Counted from the stretch's first letter, positions 1 to 8,615 are shown. The stretch is DNA of 64,000 nt from JAABSQ01 sp964573705 (GCA_964573705.1 CAZNLT010000003.1:1-64000); one strand, 5' to 3'. Notes: generated from the letters alone by a model not told the origin. Numbers and translations: made by a program.

Positions 1-281
1 GCGATGAAAATGCAAGGAGGGTGGCCATGACGATTGCGGAAAGATTGCGGCAGGAGGGGAGAAATGAAGGGAAACTGGAAGGTTTTCAGCACGGTCAGTC
101 TCAGATTATTTTGAAACTGCTAAAAAAGCGATTTGGTCATCTTCCGCCTTCTCTTGAACGCAAACTGAATGAATCCGGAGTGGATATTCTGAATCGATTC
201 GGCGAGTCCATTTTCGATTTTGAAAGGCTGGAAGATGCGGAAAAGTGGTGGGAAGATTATGAAAAGAGGGGAAATGCCTGA
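1..281 (+). CDS. Rpn/PD-(D/E)XK nuclease-transposase family protein, C-terminal part
   Basis: The reading frame is open to the left edge of the window, so only the C-terminus is present; a GTG at 21 is probably not the real start. The tail has the form typical of Rpn-type recombination-promoting nuclease/putative transposase proteins: a charged linker with repeated Glu-Gly pairs (RQEGRNEGKLEG), then a helical DUF4351-like end (QIILKLLKKRFGHLPPSLERK). The nuclease domain itself would lie outside the window. A remnant of a related protein follows at 354-598, so this spot has accumulated more than one such element. The family call rests on recognising the tail only. Confidence 0.55.
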   Translation, partial: DENARRVAMTIAERLRQEGRNEGKLEGFQHGQSQIILKLLKKRFGHLPPSLERKLNESGVDILNRFGESIFDFERLEDAEKWWEDYEKRGNA

Positions 282-353
282 ACCGGATCAGGCAATCCGA
301 AGCAAACGCGCCATGGCTGATGTTCAGCGCCGAATCGGAGAAGGTGAAGTACG

Positions 354-598
354 GTGCGGCGAGTTAAAGATGTATCCCTGAAGCAGCAACTGCTGGATGT
401 GGTGATCATTGAAAAGAAGGCGGGACCGTCGCCGGCCTTTCTGCCGGACGGGCTGGATGATTTGGCGGCCCACAATCGGATGACCTGCAAATTCCATCAG
501 GAAAGCCTGGATGGGTGGACCAGCGAGGAATTGTGCGGGCATTACGTCAATTATCCAATTATCGAAAGCGGCCAGTCCCTCTTTTGATAAACAAGATC
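354..598 (+). pseudogene. Remnant of an Rpn-associated family protein, frameshifted by an 8-base tandem duplication
   Basis: The frame from 354 encodes a protein-like stretch (LLDVVIIEKK, LPDGLDDLAAHNRMT, GHYVNY) that resembles small proteins found with Rpn-type nucleases in Desulfobacterota, where GHYVNYRK is a usual motif. Here the octamer CAATTATC occurs twice in tandem (548-555 and 556-563). Removing one copy restores GHYVNYRKRPVPLL in a single frame; as it stands the frame ends at 587. The restored frame has no stop before the end of the helicase gene on the other strand at 599, so the 3' end is also lost. The family resemblance is from memory; the duplication is directly visible. Confidence 0.55.
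548..563 (+). repeat. 8-base perfect tandem duplication (CAATTATC x2)
   Basis: Two adjacent identical octamers. The second copy shifts the reading frame of the preceding remnant and destroys the GHYVNYRK motif, which reappears when one copy is removed. Typical of a replication-slippage event. Confidence 0.85.
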
Positions 599-2458
599 CT
601 ACCGCAAACCCGCCTCGATCTCATCCCAGAAGCGGCTTTTGGAGCTGAACTGGCCGCGGCGGAGTTCGGCACAGGTGAGATACAGGTTACGCTCGGCCCG
701 GGTCACCGCCACATACATCAGGCGGCGTTCCTCCTGAAGCCCGGCCGGGGTTTCCAGGGCTTTCCAGTGGGGGAAGAGGTTTTCTTCGCAGCCGGTGATG
801 AAGACGGTCAGGTATTCGAGCCCTTTGCTGGCGTGAATGGTGGAAAGTTTCACCCCCTGCCCGCCGGATTCGTCGTCATCGTCCTTTCGGTCCTCGTTGA
901 TGAGGGAGGCGTCTTCGAGATAATCGAGCAGGGTCTGGTGTTGGGAGGCCGAATAGAGGAGCTGTTTGATGTTCTCCTCCCGGGTGATGTAGTCCATGGA
1001 GTTGGACTTGGTGTAGGCCTTGAGATGGTCGAGATACTCGAACCGGGAGAGGACCGCGTGAACGGCGGTATCCGGGGCCATGTCGCGGATATCGTCGAGC
1101 CCCTGAATCAACCCGCTCATGGCTTTATGAACCTTTGGGGTCATGACCCGCTCGGCCACCACCTTTCGGGCCGCATCCTGAAGGCTCATGTCGCCGGTGC
1201 GGACATTGTTGATCTTCTTGATCATTCCCGGACCGATGCCCCGCTTGGGGGTGTTGAGGATGCGTTCAAAGGCCACATCATCTTTAGGAAACACCGCGGC
1301 GGTGAGATAACAGTTGATATCCAGAATCTCCTTGCGGTCGAAAAATCCTTTGGCCCCCAACATCTGGTAGGGGATGCCGTAAGTCCGAAAGGCCCTTTCA
1401 AAGGCGAGGGAGGTAAATTTGGTCCGGTAGAGCACCCCCATCTGGTGATAGGGAATTCCCATGGACTTCAGGGACTGAATCTTTCGGCAGATCCACTTGG
1501 CCTCCTGATGTTCATCGAAAAAGTCGTGAAGCTCCACCACCCCGCCCCGCTTGTCGGAAAAGCACTTCTTGTCCATCTTGTCTTCATTGAACCCGATGAG
1601 GTCATTGGCGACCTGAACGATTTCATCGGCGGAGCGGTAGTTCTGCTCCAGGCGGAAGATTTTGGCCTGGTGGAATTTGTCGGGAAAGGTCAGAAAATGG
1701 TCGATATTGCTTCCCCGAAACCCGTAAATGGCCTGCCAGTCGTCCCCCACACAGAACAGATTGCCGTTTCGAAGCAAAAGACGGGTGAGTTCCTCCTGAA
1801 GATTGTTGGAATCCTGGTATTCATCCACCAGGATATACTCGAACAGGGCCTGATACTGCTCGCGCACCGCTGCATGGTCCCGGAACAGATTTCGGGTCAT
1901 CAGGAGAATGTTGTCGAAATCCACCGCATTCCGGGAAAGCAGGTCTTTTTCATACCGCTCGTAGACCTGGTTTAACCGAATGTGGGAATACCGGGGATGG
2001 GCGTCGAAATACCGCATCGGATCCCCCGAATTCTTGGCATGAGAGATGTGGGAGATGACCGCGCCGACATGCTTTTTGTCGAAATTCATCCCCAGCAGGA
2101 TCTCCTTCATCAGTTTCTGCTGCTGATACCCGGCGTAAATCTGCAGGGGCGGCGCATACCCCAGCAGGTGGCAGTGCCGTTTCAGGATCTGAAAGCATGC
2201 GGAATGATAGGTCCGGACCCAGGGAAACCGAAAGGCGGACATGCCGGTCAATTCTGCCAAACGGGATTTCATCTCCTCGGCGGCCTTGTTGGTAAAGGTG
2301 ATCGCGAGGATTCGCTCCGGATCCATGCCCTGATTCACCAGGTGGCCGATTTTGGCGGTGAGGGTCCGGGTTTTACCGGAACCGGCCCCGGCCACCACCA
2401 GGGCCGGGGCCCCGGTATGTTCCACCGCCAAGCGTTGCTGTTCGGATAACTCGATCAT
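599..2458 (-). CDS. UvrD/Rep-type superfamily 1 ATP-dependent DNA helicase
   Basis: A 619-residue SF1A helicase that unwinds duplex DNA 3' to 5' using ATP, in repair or replication restart. All helicase motifs are visible: Walker A GAGSGKT (about residues 24-30), Ia ITFTNKAAEEM, Walker B DEYQD (212-216), III GDDWQAIYGFRGS, IV LEQNYRS, V LSTIHASKGLEY and VI RRLMYVAVTRAERN. It is about 100 residues shorter than E. coli UvrD and stops soon after motif VI, so the C-terminal Tudor-like extension is absent. An upstream ATG at 2500 is in frame, but translation from 2458 (MIELSEQQRLAV) matches the usual family N-terminus. It appears to be monocistronic. Whether it serves as UvrD, PcrA or Rep cannot be decided from the sequence. 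Confidence 0.9.
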   Translation of the reverse strand: MIELSEQQRLAVEHTGAPALVVAGAGSGKTRTLTAKIGHLVNQGMDPERILAITFTNKAAEEMKSRLAELTGMSAFRFPWVRTYHSACFQILKRHCHLLGYAPPLQIYAGYQQQKLMKEILLGMNFDKKHVGAVISHISHAKNSGDPMRYFDAHPRYSHIRLNQVYERYEKDLLSRNAVDFDNILLMTRNLFRDHAAVREQYQALFEYILVDEYQDSNNLQEELTRLLLRNGNLFCVGDDWQAIYGFRGSNIDHFLTFPDKFHQAKIFRLEQNYRSADEIVQVANDLIGFNEDKMDKKCFSDKRGGVVELHDFFDEHQEAKWICRKIQSLKSMGIPYHQMGVLYRTKFTSLAFERAFRTYGIPYQMLGAKGFFDRKEILDINCYLTAAVFPKDDVAFERILNTPKRGIGPGMIKKINNVRTGDMSLQDAARKVVAERVMTPKVHKAMSGLIQGLDDIRDMAPDTAVHAVLSRFEYLDHLKAYTKSNSMDYITREENIKQLLYSASQHQTLLDYLEDASLINEDRKDDDDESGGQGVKLSTIHASKGLEYLTVFITGCEENLFPHWKALETPAGLQEERRLMYVAVTRAERNLYLTCAELRRGQFSSKSRFWDEIEAGLR

Positions 2459-2560
2459 TGAATCTCTTTTCTCACTCCGTATATGCCTGTCCGCAGGCAA
2501 AAAAACGCCCTCTGTGCGGTCGAAGGGCGACCGGCCCGTGTTCCGCTTCGAGATCCGTTC

Positions 2561-2593
2561 GAATCGGCGAAACAGCGGCGATTCTGATTTTTT
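2561..2593 (+). terminator. Terminator-like hairpin on the plus strand without an upstream plus-strand gene
   Basis: GAATCG (2561-2566) pairs with CGATTC (2579-2584) around a GC-rich loop, followed by T6 at 2588-2593. No plus-strand gene ends here; the neighbours are both on the minus strand. It could end a small RNA or antisense transcript of the helicase leader, or be coincidental. Confidence 0.35.
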
Positions 2594-2708
2594 GATTTAA
2601 TGAAACCAATCACAATAAATATAAGGATCGGTTCAGGAAAAAACCGCAGACCCGCTTCCGAGAAAACGACGCTTATATCGGTTTAGAGCCTTCATTGCAA
2701 GCAGGATT

Positions 2709-2732
2709 AAAAAGCCGCCGAAACAGCGGCGG
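2709..2732 (-). terminator. Intrinsic terminator of the Asn-rich protein gene
   Basis: On the minus strand, two bases past the stop codon, CCGCCG pairs perfectly with CGGCGG (plus coordinates 2727-2732 and 2715-2720) around a 6-base loop and is followed by a run of five T. Good form for Rho-independent termination of the gene at 2733-3332. Confidence 0.7.
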
Positions 2733-3332
2733 TTATTTTCGTTCCTGACACAGACGATGGATGGTCTGGGCGTGCCATTTTCCCTTCCCCGAGAAGGTGG
2801 GTATGCTTTCGGAATCCAGATGGGATGCGATTTCGGTATAGGTGGCGCCCTGGTCCCGCATGCCGAAGATGGTGTCCAGCACGTTTTCCCGATCTGCGGC
2901 CGAAGACCGGATCGGCTTTTCCGCTTCCACCGGTGAGGACGACGTCGTGTAGGGAATTCCCGGATTCAAGGGAAGCTGAATGCCGTTGGTCAGAAGCGCC
3001 TGCAAGGATTCGGCCAGGGCCTCGAAGGCGCCGGCCTTTCGCTCCTCGGCCCCGGCCCGACGCTCTTCGGCTTCGGCCAGTCGATGCTGATTCTCGGCGA
3101 TATTCTCGAGCACGATCTTAATCTCCGGCACGGTCTGCCCCAGGGCCGTCATCAGCTTGTCCGTCTCCTCGGAACGGTAGCCGGGCCCTTTTTTGAAGTT
3201 CCCCTCGTTCCCTTTGTACTGGGGGTTGCCATTGTATTGATTGCCGTTGTACTGGTTGTTGTAGGGTTTCCGGTTGTTCCGCTCGTACCGTTGTTTTTCT
3301 TTGGTGCGAAGGCTCTTCAAGAAATCATTCAT
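2733..3332 (-). CDS. Asn-rich protein with recombinase-like helix-turn-helix C-terminus
   Basis: This 199-residue protein has three parts. Residues 1-55 are basic and rich in Asn, Tyr and Gly with short repeats (YNGNQYNGN). Residues about 60-115 form a charged helical segment with an imperfect heptad repeat (AEAEERRAGAEERKAG). The last 50 residues (DTIFGMRDQGATYTEIASH through IPTFSGKGKWHAQTIHRL) resemble the C-terminal DNA-binding part of serine recombinases, where a similar G.S...IA..LN..GIPT..G..W pattern occurs. No catalytic recombinase domain is present. A terminator follows directly. It is probably a DNA-binding or nucleoid-related protein; the function is not known to me. Confidence 0.7.
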   Translation of the reverse strand: MNDFLKSLRTKEKQRYERNNRKPYNNQYNGNQYNGNPQYKGNEGNFKKGPGYRSEETDKLMTALGQTVPEIKIVLENIAENQHRLAEAEERRAGAEERKAGAFEALAESLQALLTNGIQLPLNPGIPYTTSSSPVEAEKPIRSSAADRENVLDTIFGMRDQGATYTEIASHLDSESIPTFSGKGKWHAQTIHRLCQERK

Positions 3333-3631
3333 TGTTTTCTCCTTTTGGGAATGCGGTGGGACCGGCCTCTGTTGAATGTTTTTGGTTCAGCGGTTTCATA
3401 TATCTTAAAAAGAATCAAACAGGTGTGAATTTTTTTGTCTATAGTTCATCGATCCCCGAATGTCAAATGGAGGGAGCGTATTTTCCTGGCGACACATGGG
3501 TTTATTTCGGTCTGCATTCCCCAGCCTCGGAACTCCGTTTCCTGCATCCGCACCACTGAAGGAATTAAACGCCTCAAAAGCCCCTGAACCGGCTTGTGGT
3601 CTTAAGGAAAATTTCAGAGTAAGAAAAAATT
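3333..3631. other. Intergenic stretch with no supported gene
   Basis: About 300 bases between the Asn-rich protein gene and dfsP. It carries the leader of the former (minus strand, with the AT-rich segment near 3400-3440 as a possible promoter). I saw no open frame with protein character, tRNA or structured RNA here. Confidence 0.5.
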
Positions 3632-4309
3632 TCAGCCATCCGGTTCAGAACCGGCCTCTTTGACCGCGCGCTTTAAAGCGGCCATGTGGATCTCACCGGC
3701 GAAATGGACCGGACTGTGGCCGTACATGGGGTCCCACCCGGCCGGATCGGCGGAACAGAAAAACTGGGTTTCCAGTCCGATGCGGACCACCGCCTCTTCC
3801 ACCGGCAATCCGATGACCCCCCGCACCGCCTCCCAGGTGGCCCCGCAGGGGGCCCCGTGCAGGATTTCAACATCGACGATCTTATCGTCTTCCACCCTCA
3901 CCTCGAATTCCGGAGCGCCGAACTGCGCCCCGTAGCAACCCAGACCGACCTGCCTGGAAAGCCCGCATCAGGTGGGAGGTTCGTAGACGCCCTCAATTCG
4001 GTTTTTCTTGCCCGAAGCCACCACCGGGATCCCCAGTTCGCCGCATCGTTCGCCGAGATCCTGGGAAAGATCGGGATGTTTCAAAAAATCGAGAACCATG
4101 TCGGCGTCGATCTTCTCGGGCAGATAGTCGTCCGAGTCGTCGATGATTTCCGGCAGGGGCTCATCGATGGAGACGGTCTCCAGCGCAAACCGATCCCCCC
4201 CGTATTTGCGGATGCCTTCGATTTTGGCTTCGCCGCTGCCGTCCTGCTGAAACACCACTATTTTCTGCACCGCTTCCGGCCTGCACGCGGAATCGGATGT
4301 CTGGTTCAT
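3632..4309 (-). CDS. dfsP: DUF166 family selenoprotein DfsP (in-frame UGA read as selenocysteine)
   Basis: The frame from 4309 runs 113 codons to a TGA at 3970-3968 and continues in the same frame to 3632. Read through, it gives a 225-residue protein with selenocysteine at position 114 in the context PPT-U-CGL. Both halves are recognisable DUF166: IDEPLPEIIDDSDDYLPE before the UGA, and KIVDVEILHGAPCGATWEA plus VIGLPVEEAV after it. DUF166 proteins in which a conserved Cys is replaced by Sec are known as DfsP (established knowledge); their biochemical role is not settled, although an old annotation links DUF166 to thymidylate synthase. A SECIS-like hairpin lies 10 bases after the UGA. The start ATG overlaps the stop of the DUF349 gene by 4 bases, so the two are translationally coupled. 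A conventional gene finder would split this gene in two. Confidence 0.88.
3940..3970 (-). promoter_or_regulatory. Bacterial SECIS-type hairpin following the Sec UGA of dfsP
   Basis: Minus strand: TGA at 3970-3968, ten bases of spacer, then CCAGGC (3957-3952), loop AGGTCG (3951-3946) and GTCTGG (3945-3940), a six-pair stem with one G-T pair. The loop sits 16 bases after the UGA. From memory, the E. coli fdhF SECIS has a loop AGGTCT at about 17 bases, so position and loop sequence agree well with SelB recognition. Confidence 0.8.
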
Positions 4310-7296
4310 GCCTGTTCCTCTTCTTTCATGCGATCGTCGTCGTTATCCCCGGAGTCCGCATCTTTGGCCCCGAAGGATGTTGAAGGGGACCTGAAAAACA
4401 GGTCCGCCGCTTGTCGAAATCGGCCCCAGAGGTCCCGGTCCTTATCGGCGGGGACGGGGCCGATCGTCTTCCATTCGGCCTGAAGGTCCCGTACCTTTCG
4501 AAGGGCCCGCTCCCAGGTTTCTTTACGGTTTCCCGGTACCAGAATCTCTTCCTTATAGGCCAACGCCATGCTGAGCTGTTCGGCCGGGGCCGCCACCCGC
4601 CCGGAAAGCGCCGCCTCGGGCATCAGCAGCCGGGCCAGGGCTTCCAGGGAAATGCAAAGCTGCTCCTTCTTTTCCAGGTTTTCCGCCCGGGTCCGATCCA
4701 GTCGGCAGAAGTGATCGTTTCGCCGGGTGAAAAACGTGTCGCAGGCTCCGCGAAACCGGTCCCAGAGCACCGGTTCCTGCTTCCGGGGGGCCGGGCCGAT
4801 CGACTTCCAGGTCTGCTGAAGCGTCTTCAATGTTTCACCGGTCTCCCGCCAGTCGGTGGAATCGGCCAGGGCTTGGGCCTGGGAGACCAGGGCTTCCTTG
4901 CGGGCCTGATTCTCGGCCTGTTCGGCTTTTCGCCGCTTGAAAAACTCGTTCCGCCGGGCGAAAAAGGCGTCACAGGGCTCCCGGAACCGGGTCCAGAGAT
5001 CCTCGGCCACCTCCGCCGGAACCGGGCCGATCGCCTTCCATTGCCGCTGAAGATCCATCAGTTCCCGGCTCACCCGAATGATGTCCGCATCATCCACGGG
5101 ACCGGCCGCGAGTTCTTCGGCTCGAAGGCAGATCGCCTCCTTGCGAGCCAGATTTTCGGGTTCGGCCGCCTTCATCCGGTCGAAAAAGGTATTGCAGGCG
5201 GTCTGAAACCGGTTCCACAATACATCCCCGGCGGGTTTTGGAACCGGGCCCACCGACTTCCATTGGCGCTGAAGCTTTTTCAAAGTCCCGGAAATTTCAG
5301 CCCAGTCTTCGGAATGGGCCAGGGCCTCGGCCTGTTCCGTCAGTCGGGCTTTATGTTCCAGGTTCTCCCGCCGGGCCTGATTCCGCTCCTGGTAAAAGCT
5401 GCGCAGGCGATCAAAAAAAGTGTTGCAGGTCTCCTGAAATTCCCGCCGCAGGTCCTTTTCCAACCCGGCCGGCAAGAGACCGACGGCGTTCCACCGGGTC
5501 TGCAAGGCCTTGACCGCCTCGGCGGCGTCGCTCCAGTTGAAGTTTTCGGGCGGTTCCCCTTTGAGAGGGTCGGTCAGGGTTCGAAGCTGGTCCATCAGGC
5601 CCTGTTTTTCAGCCAGGCACCGCCCGTAGACCTCATCGCAGGCCCGGTTGAAGCGGTTCCAGATCTCTTCGGAAGCCTCTTTGGAAACCGGCCCGATCTC
5701 CCGCCACCGATTCCGGGCGTCGCGAACCACGTCCGGGGCGCCTTCCACCACCCCGTCCCGCACCAGCAGCTCCACCACCTTGCACAGGTCCTCTTTCTGG
5801 TTCAGGTTGGCCCAGCGCTCCCATTCGCGCTGTTCCCAATGGGTCCGCTGTTTTTCAAAGAACCGGCCGCAGGCCGCCTCGAACCGGGGCGTCAGCTCCG
5901 CTTTGGACTCGGGCGAACGGTCCCCGATGGAGCGCCATTCTTCTTGGGCGGATTTCACCGTATTCACCAGACCGGCCCGGTCTTCGGCGTCCACAGCCGC
6001 TTCAACCTGGCGGCAAAGCTCCCGAAGCCGGTTTTCCTCCGCGGTTCGAGCGGCCGCATCCGCCGCCTGCCGGGCTTCCCGGGCCGACGAAAAAGCCTCG
6101 CGGGCGGATTCGAACCGCGCCTGGAGCGGAGCGATCTCGGGGTCCTCCACATACAGCGTCTTCCACCGGTCTTGAAGGGATGACCACCGCCCATTCGCGT
6201 CGATGGGGTCCGAATCGGCGGCCAGGGCTTCCGCCTCTCGGCAGAGCGCCTCCAACCCGGTCTTCGCCCGCTGGCGGGCCGCCGCCTGTTCTTCCATGAT
6301 TTCCAGATGCGTGTCAAGTAACTTCCGGGCCTCCTGGAAACGCTCTTCCAACGCCTTTGCCGCCGAATCGGGAAGGGCGGTCGGATCGGCTTCCATCCAT
6401 TGGGCCTCCAGATCGGCCATCCGCGAAAGCGCTTCCTGAGACGGCAAATCGGTCAAACCCTCGGCCGCTTCACACAGCGATTGAAGGGTTTCCCGGGTCT
6501 GTTTTTCCAGCTCCAACCGCGCCAGCCGGTCTTGAATCCGCTCCCGAGCCGCTTGGAATCGATCCGATAGAGGATGATCCTCCTCCGGATTCAGGGACCG
6601 CCAGTCTGCGGCGGTTTGTGCCAGCAGATCTTCGGCCACGGCCCAGTTCCATGTATTTTCCAGGTCCTCCAGGGTACGACAGAGCCGGGTCAGTTCCGCC
6701 TCTTTTCGCGCCTCGACTTCGGGCAGATGGACCGCCGTCGCCGTCTCGGCCAGTTTTTCCTCGGCCTGCTTTCGCACCTTTTTATTGGTGGCCTTCCGGG
6801 CGACCCGCTTCAGGTGCTCGGGATCATCGAGCCGCGCCACAATGGACAAGCCGGTTTTTAAACCGCAGTGGCTCTCGGCGATTCGGCAGAGCCGCTCCGG
6901 CGCCCGAACCTTATCGGCGGCCGCCATTCGAATATCCGGGTCATCGATCTCTTCGGCGATGACGGTGAGGATCTCCTCATCATCCAGCTTTTTCAGAATC
7001 TGTTTTCGGGTATTCGAATCGGTTACCCGAAAAAGGCTCTCCTGATACAGGGCGTTCAACTGGTTCCGGGCCGCCTCGATCACCGGGGAATCTCCGGTAC
7101 TGGCGGCGAAATCGGTCAGCAGATGTTCGTCCGTGATCTTCTGAACCGCCTCCACCCGCACCCGCATATCGAGATCGGTGATGGCGATCTTCTGAAGCCG
7201 CTCAGTCGCATCGGGTTCCATTTCCCGGACCGCCTGAAGCCGGACCCGGGGATCGCTGTGTTTCCATTTGGGTTTGATGAAGTCGAAAATAGCCAT
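4306..7296 (-). CDS. DUF349 repeat protein
   Basis: This 996-residue soluble protein starts with a HEAT-like region (about 1-190; HSDPRVRLQAVREME, DDPDIRMAAADKVR) and continues with tandem DUF349 repeats of roughly 70-90 residues. I count seven clear copies of the W..IGPVP....LW.RF..ACD.FF core (for example QRQWKSVGPVPKPAGDVLW and RQWKAIGPVPAEVAEDLW) plus about three degenerate ones nearer the N-terminus. The fold is predicted to be all helical. DUF349 proteins have no agreed function. The start ATG at 7296 is preceded by AAGGA. The 3' end overlaps dfsP by 4 bases, and the threonine dehydratase gene ends 104 bases upstream on the same strand. Confidence 0.85.
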   Translation of the reverse strand: MAIFDFIKPKWKHSDPRVRLQAVREMEPDATERLQKIAITDLDMRVRVEAVQKITDEHLLTDFAASTGDSPVIEAARNQLNALYQESLFRVTDSNTRKQILKKLDDEEILTVIAEEIDDPDIRMAAADKVRAPERLCRIAESHCGLKTGLSIVARLDDPEHLKRVARKATNKKVRKQAEEKLAETATAVHLPEVEARKEAELTRLCRTLEDLENTWNWAVAEDLLAQTAADWRSLNPEEDHPLSDRFQAARERIQDRLARLELEKQTRETLQSLCEAAEGLTDLPSQEALSRMADLEAQWMEADPTALPDSAAKALEERFQEARKLLDTHLEIMEEQAAARQRAKTGLEALCREAEALAADSDPIDANGRWSSLQDRWKTLYVEDPEIAPLQARFESAREAFSSAREARQAADAAARTAEENRLRELCRQVEAAVDAEDRAGLVNTVKSAQEEWRSIGDRSPESKAELTPRFEAACGRFFEKQRTHWEQREWERWANLNQKEDLCKVVELLVRDGVVEGAPDVVRDARNRWREIGPVSKEASEEIWNRFNRACDEVYGRCLAEKQGLMDQLRTLTDPLKGEPPENFNWSDAAEAVKALQTRWNAVGLLPAGLEKDLRREFQETCNTFFDRLRSFYQERNQARRENLEHKARLTEQAEALAHSEDWAEISGTLKKLQRQWKSVGPVPKPAGDVLWNRFQTACNTFFDRMKAAEPENLARKEAICLRAEELAAGPVDDADIIRVSRELMDLQRQWKAIGPVPAEVAEDLWTRFREPCDAFFARRNEFFKRRKAEQAENQARKEALVSQAQALADSTDWRETGETLKTLQQTWKSIGPAPRKQEPVLWDRFRGACDTFFTRRNDHFCRLDRTRAENLEKKEQLCISLEALARLLMPEAALSGRVAAPAEQLSMALAYKEEILVPGNRKETWERALRKVRDLQAEWKTIGPVPADKDRDLWGRFRQAADLFFRSPSTSFGAKDADSGDNDDDRMKEEEQA

Positions 7297-7400
7297 TCCG
7301 TTTCCTTGGTCATGCCTCCTGATGGGACGACGGTGTTCCGTGTCGGTCGTTCACTTACCGTTTATGTATTCGACGGGGTCGAAGAAGAGTACCGGAAAGG

Positions 7401-8615
7401 TCATGGATAGCATTCCGCTTCCAGAGGGTAGCCGGCCTCGGTCAGCGCCGATTTGACCGCCTCGATGTGGTCCGGTCCCCGGGTTTCCAGCTCCAGTTCC
7501 ACATAGGTCATGTGAATGGGAAGGTCCCGAACATCCCGGTCATGAAAGATATGCAGCACGTTGGCCTTCAACCGGGCCACTTGCCGAAGCAGTTTGGACA
7601 GCGCTCCGGGAAGGTCGTTCAGATTGATCTTGAGCCGCATGATTCGGCCGTTTTTCAAAAGCCCTTTTCGAATGATGCGGCCCAGCAGGGGGCTGTCCAC
7701 ATTTCCGCCGCTGATGATCAGGACCGTTTTCTTTCCCGCCGCAGGCGCCACCGCACCGTTCAACAGAGCCGCCAGGGGCGCCGCGCCGGCCCCCTCGGCC
7801 AGGATCTTCTTGCGCTCCAGAAGCATCAGGATCGCCGCGGCGATCTGCTCCTCTTCCACCAGAACGATATCGTCTACAAACCGCTGGATCAGCTCAAAAT
7901 TGCGTTCACCGATCTGTTTCACGGTGATGCCGTCGGCGATCGATTGGGAAGCCGGGGTCTGAATCCGCTTTCCCCGTTTCACCGATTCCAGGGCCGCCGG
8001 ACAGGCGGCCGCCTGAATACCGATGATCTTGGTCTGCGGCCGCATGAATTTCACCGCCGCGGCAATCCCCGAAATCAGCCCGCCGCCGCCGATGGGGACC
8101 AGGATCATATCGGCGTCCGCCAACTCCGACAGGACCTCCAGCCCGACGGTTCCCTGGCCGGCGATGATATCCGGATCATCAAAGGGATGGATGAACACCC
8201 GGCCCTCGGCCGCCAGTTCCTTGGCTTTATCAAGGCTTTCCCCCACGCTTCGGCCGGCCAGCACCACCTCGCCCCCGTAGGCCCGGGTGGCTTCCTGTTT
8301 GCTGATGGAGGCCCATTCCGGCATCACGATGGTGGCCGGGAACCCGGCGTTTTTCGCGGCCAGGGCCACCCCCTGGGCGTGGTTGCCCGCGGAGGCCGCC
8401 ACCACCCCGGCAGGACCGATATCGGCCGCCCGGGCCCGAATCTTGTTTTCCGCCCCGCGAACCTTAAAGGAGCCGGTTCGCTGAAGATTCTCCAGCTTGA
8501 AATAGAGGTCGGCCCCGAACAAGCGGCTGATGGTGGGCGAAAAGATCAAGGGGGTGCGGATGACCGCCCCCTGAATGCGCTTTTCCGCCGCCCGGACGGC
8601 GCCCAAATCAATCAT
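7401..8615 (-). CDS. ilvA: Threonine ammonia-lyase (dehydratase), PLP-dependent, with C-terminal ACT domain
   Basis: The enzyme deaminates L-threonine to 2-oxobutanoate, the first step toward isoleucine or of threonine catabolism. The 404-residue form begins MIDLGAVRAAEKRIQGAV; the frame extends upstream, but this ATG gives the family N-terminus. The PLP-binding lysine is Lys51 in TGSFKVRGA, and the glycine-rich phosphate loop is seen in GGGGLISG. The last 75 residues (LKINLNDLPGALSKLLRQVA and following) form one ACT regulatory domain. Size and the single ACT domain fit the IlvA2/TdcB-like group of about 400 residues, as opposed to the 510-residue E. coli IlvA with its longer regulatory part. 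Biosynthetic or catabolic use cannot be told from sequence. Confidence 0.9.
   Translation of the reverse strand: MIDLGAVRAAEKRIQGAVIRTPLIFSPTISRLFGADLYFKLENLQRTGSFKVRGAENKIRARAADIGPAGVVAASAGNHAQGVALAAKNAGFPATIVMPEWASISKQEATRAYGGEVVLAGRSVGESLDKAKELAAEGRVFIHPFDDPDIIAGQGTVGLEVLSELADADMILVPIGGGGLISGIAAAVKFMRPQTKIIGIQAAACPAALESVKRGKRIQTPASQSIADGITVKQIGERNFELIQRFVDDIVLVEEEQIAAAILMLLERKKILAEGAGAAPLAALLNGAVAPAAGKKTVLIISGGNVDSPLLGRIIRKGLLKNGRIMRLKINLNDLPGALSKLLRQVARLKANVLHIFHDRDVRDLPIHMTYVELELETRGPDHIEAVKSALTEAGYPLEAECYP

Noticed and set aside
515..1975. 486-codon plus-strand frame opposite the helicase
   Set aside because: The translation is low-complexity in Gly, Val, Leu and Pro and lies antisense to a gene with all helicase motifs. 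Long antisense frames are expected in G+C-rich coding DNA.
2485..2505. Hairpin GCCTG-TCCG-CAGGC followed by A7
   Set aside because: Read on the plus strand it has A in place of T; on the minus strand the T-run precedes the stem. It is not a terminator.
3545..3580. CRISPR-repeat-like ending GGAATTAAAC
   Set aside because: It occurs only once, without spacers or repeats around it and without cas genes.
3968..3970. Reading the TGA in dfsP as a real stop or a pseudogene mutation
   Set aside because: The frame and family similarity continue without a shift, and a SECIS-type hairpin follows at the right distance, so selenocysteine is the better explanation.
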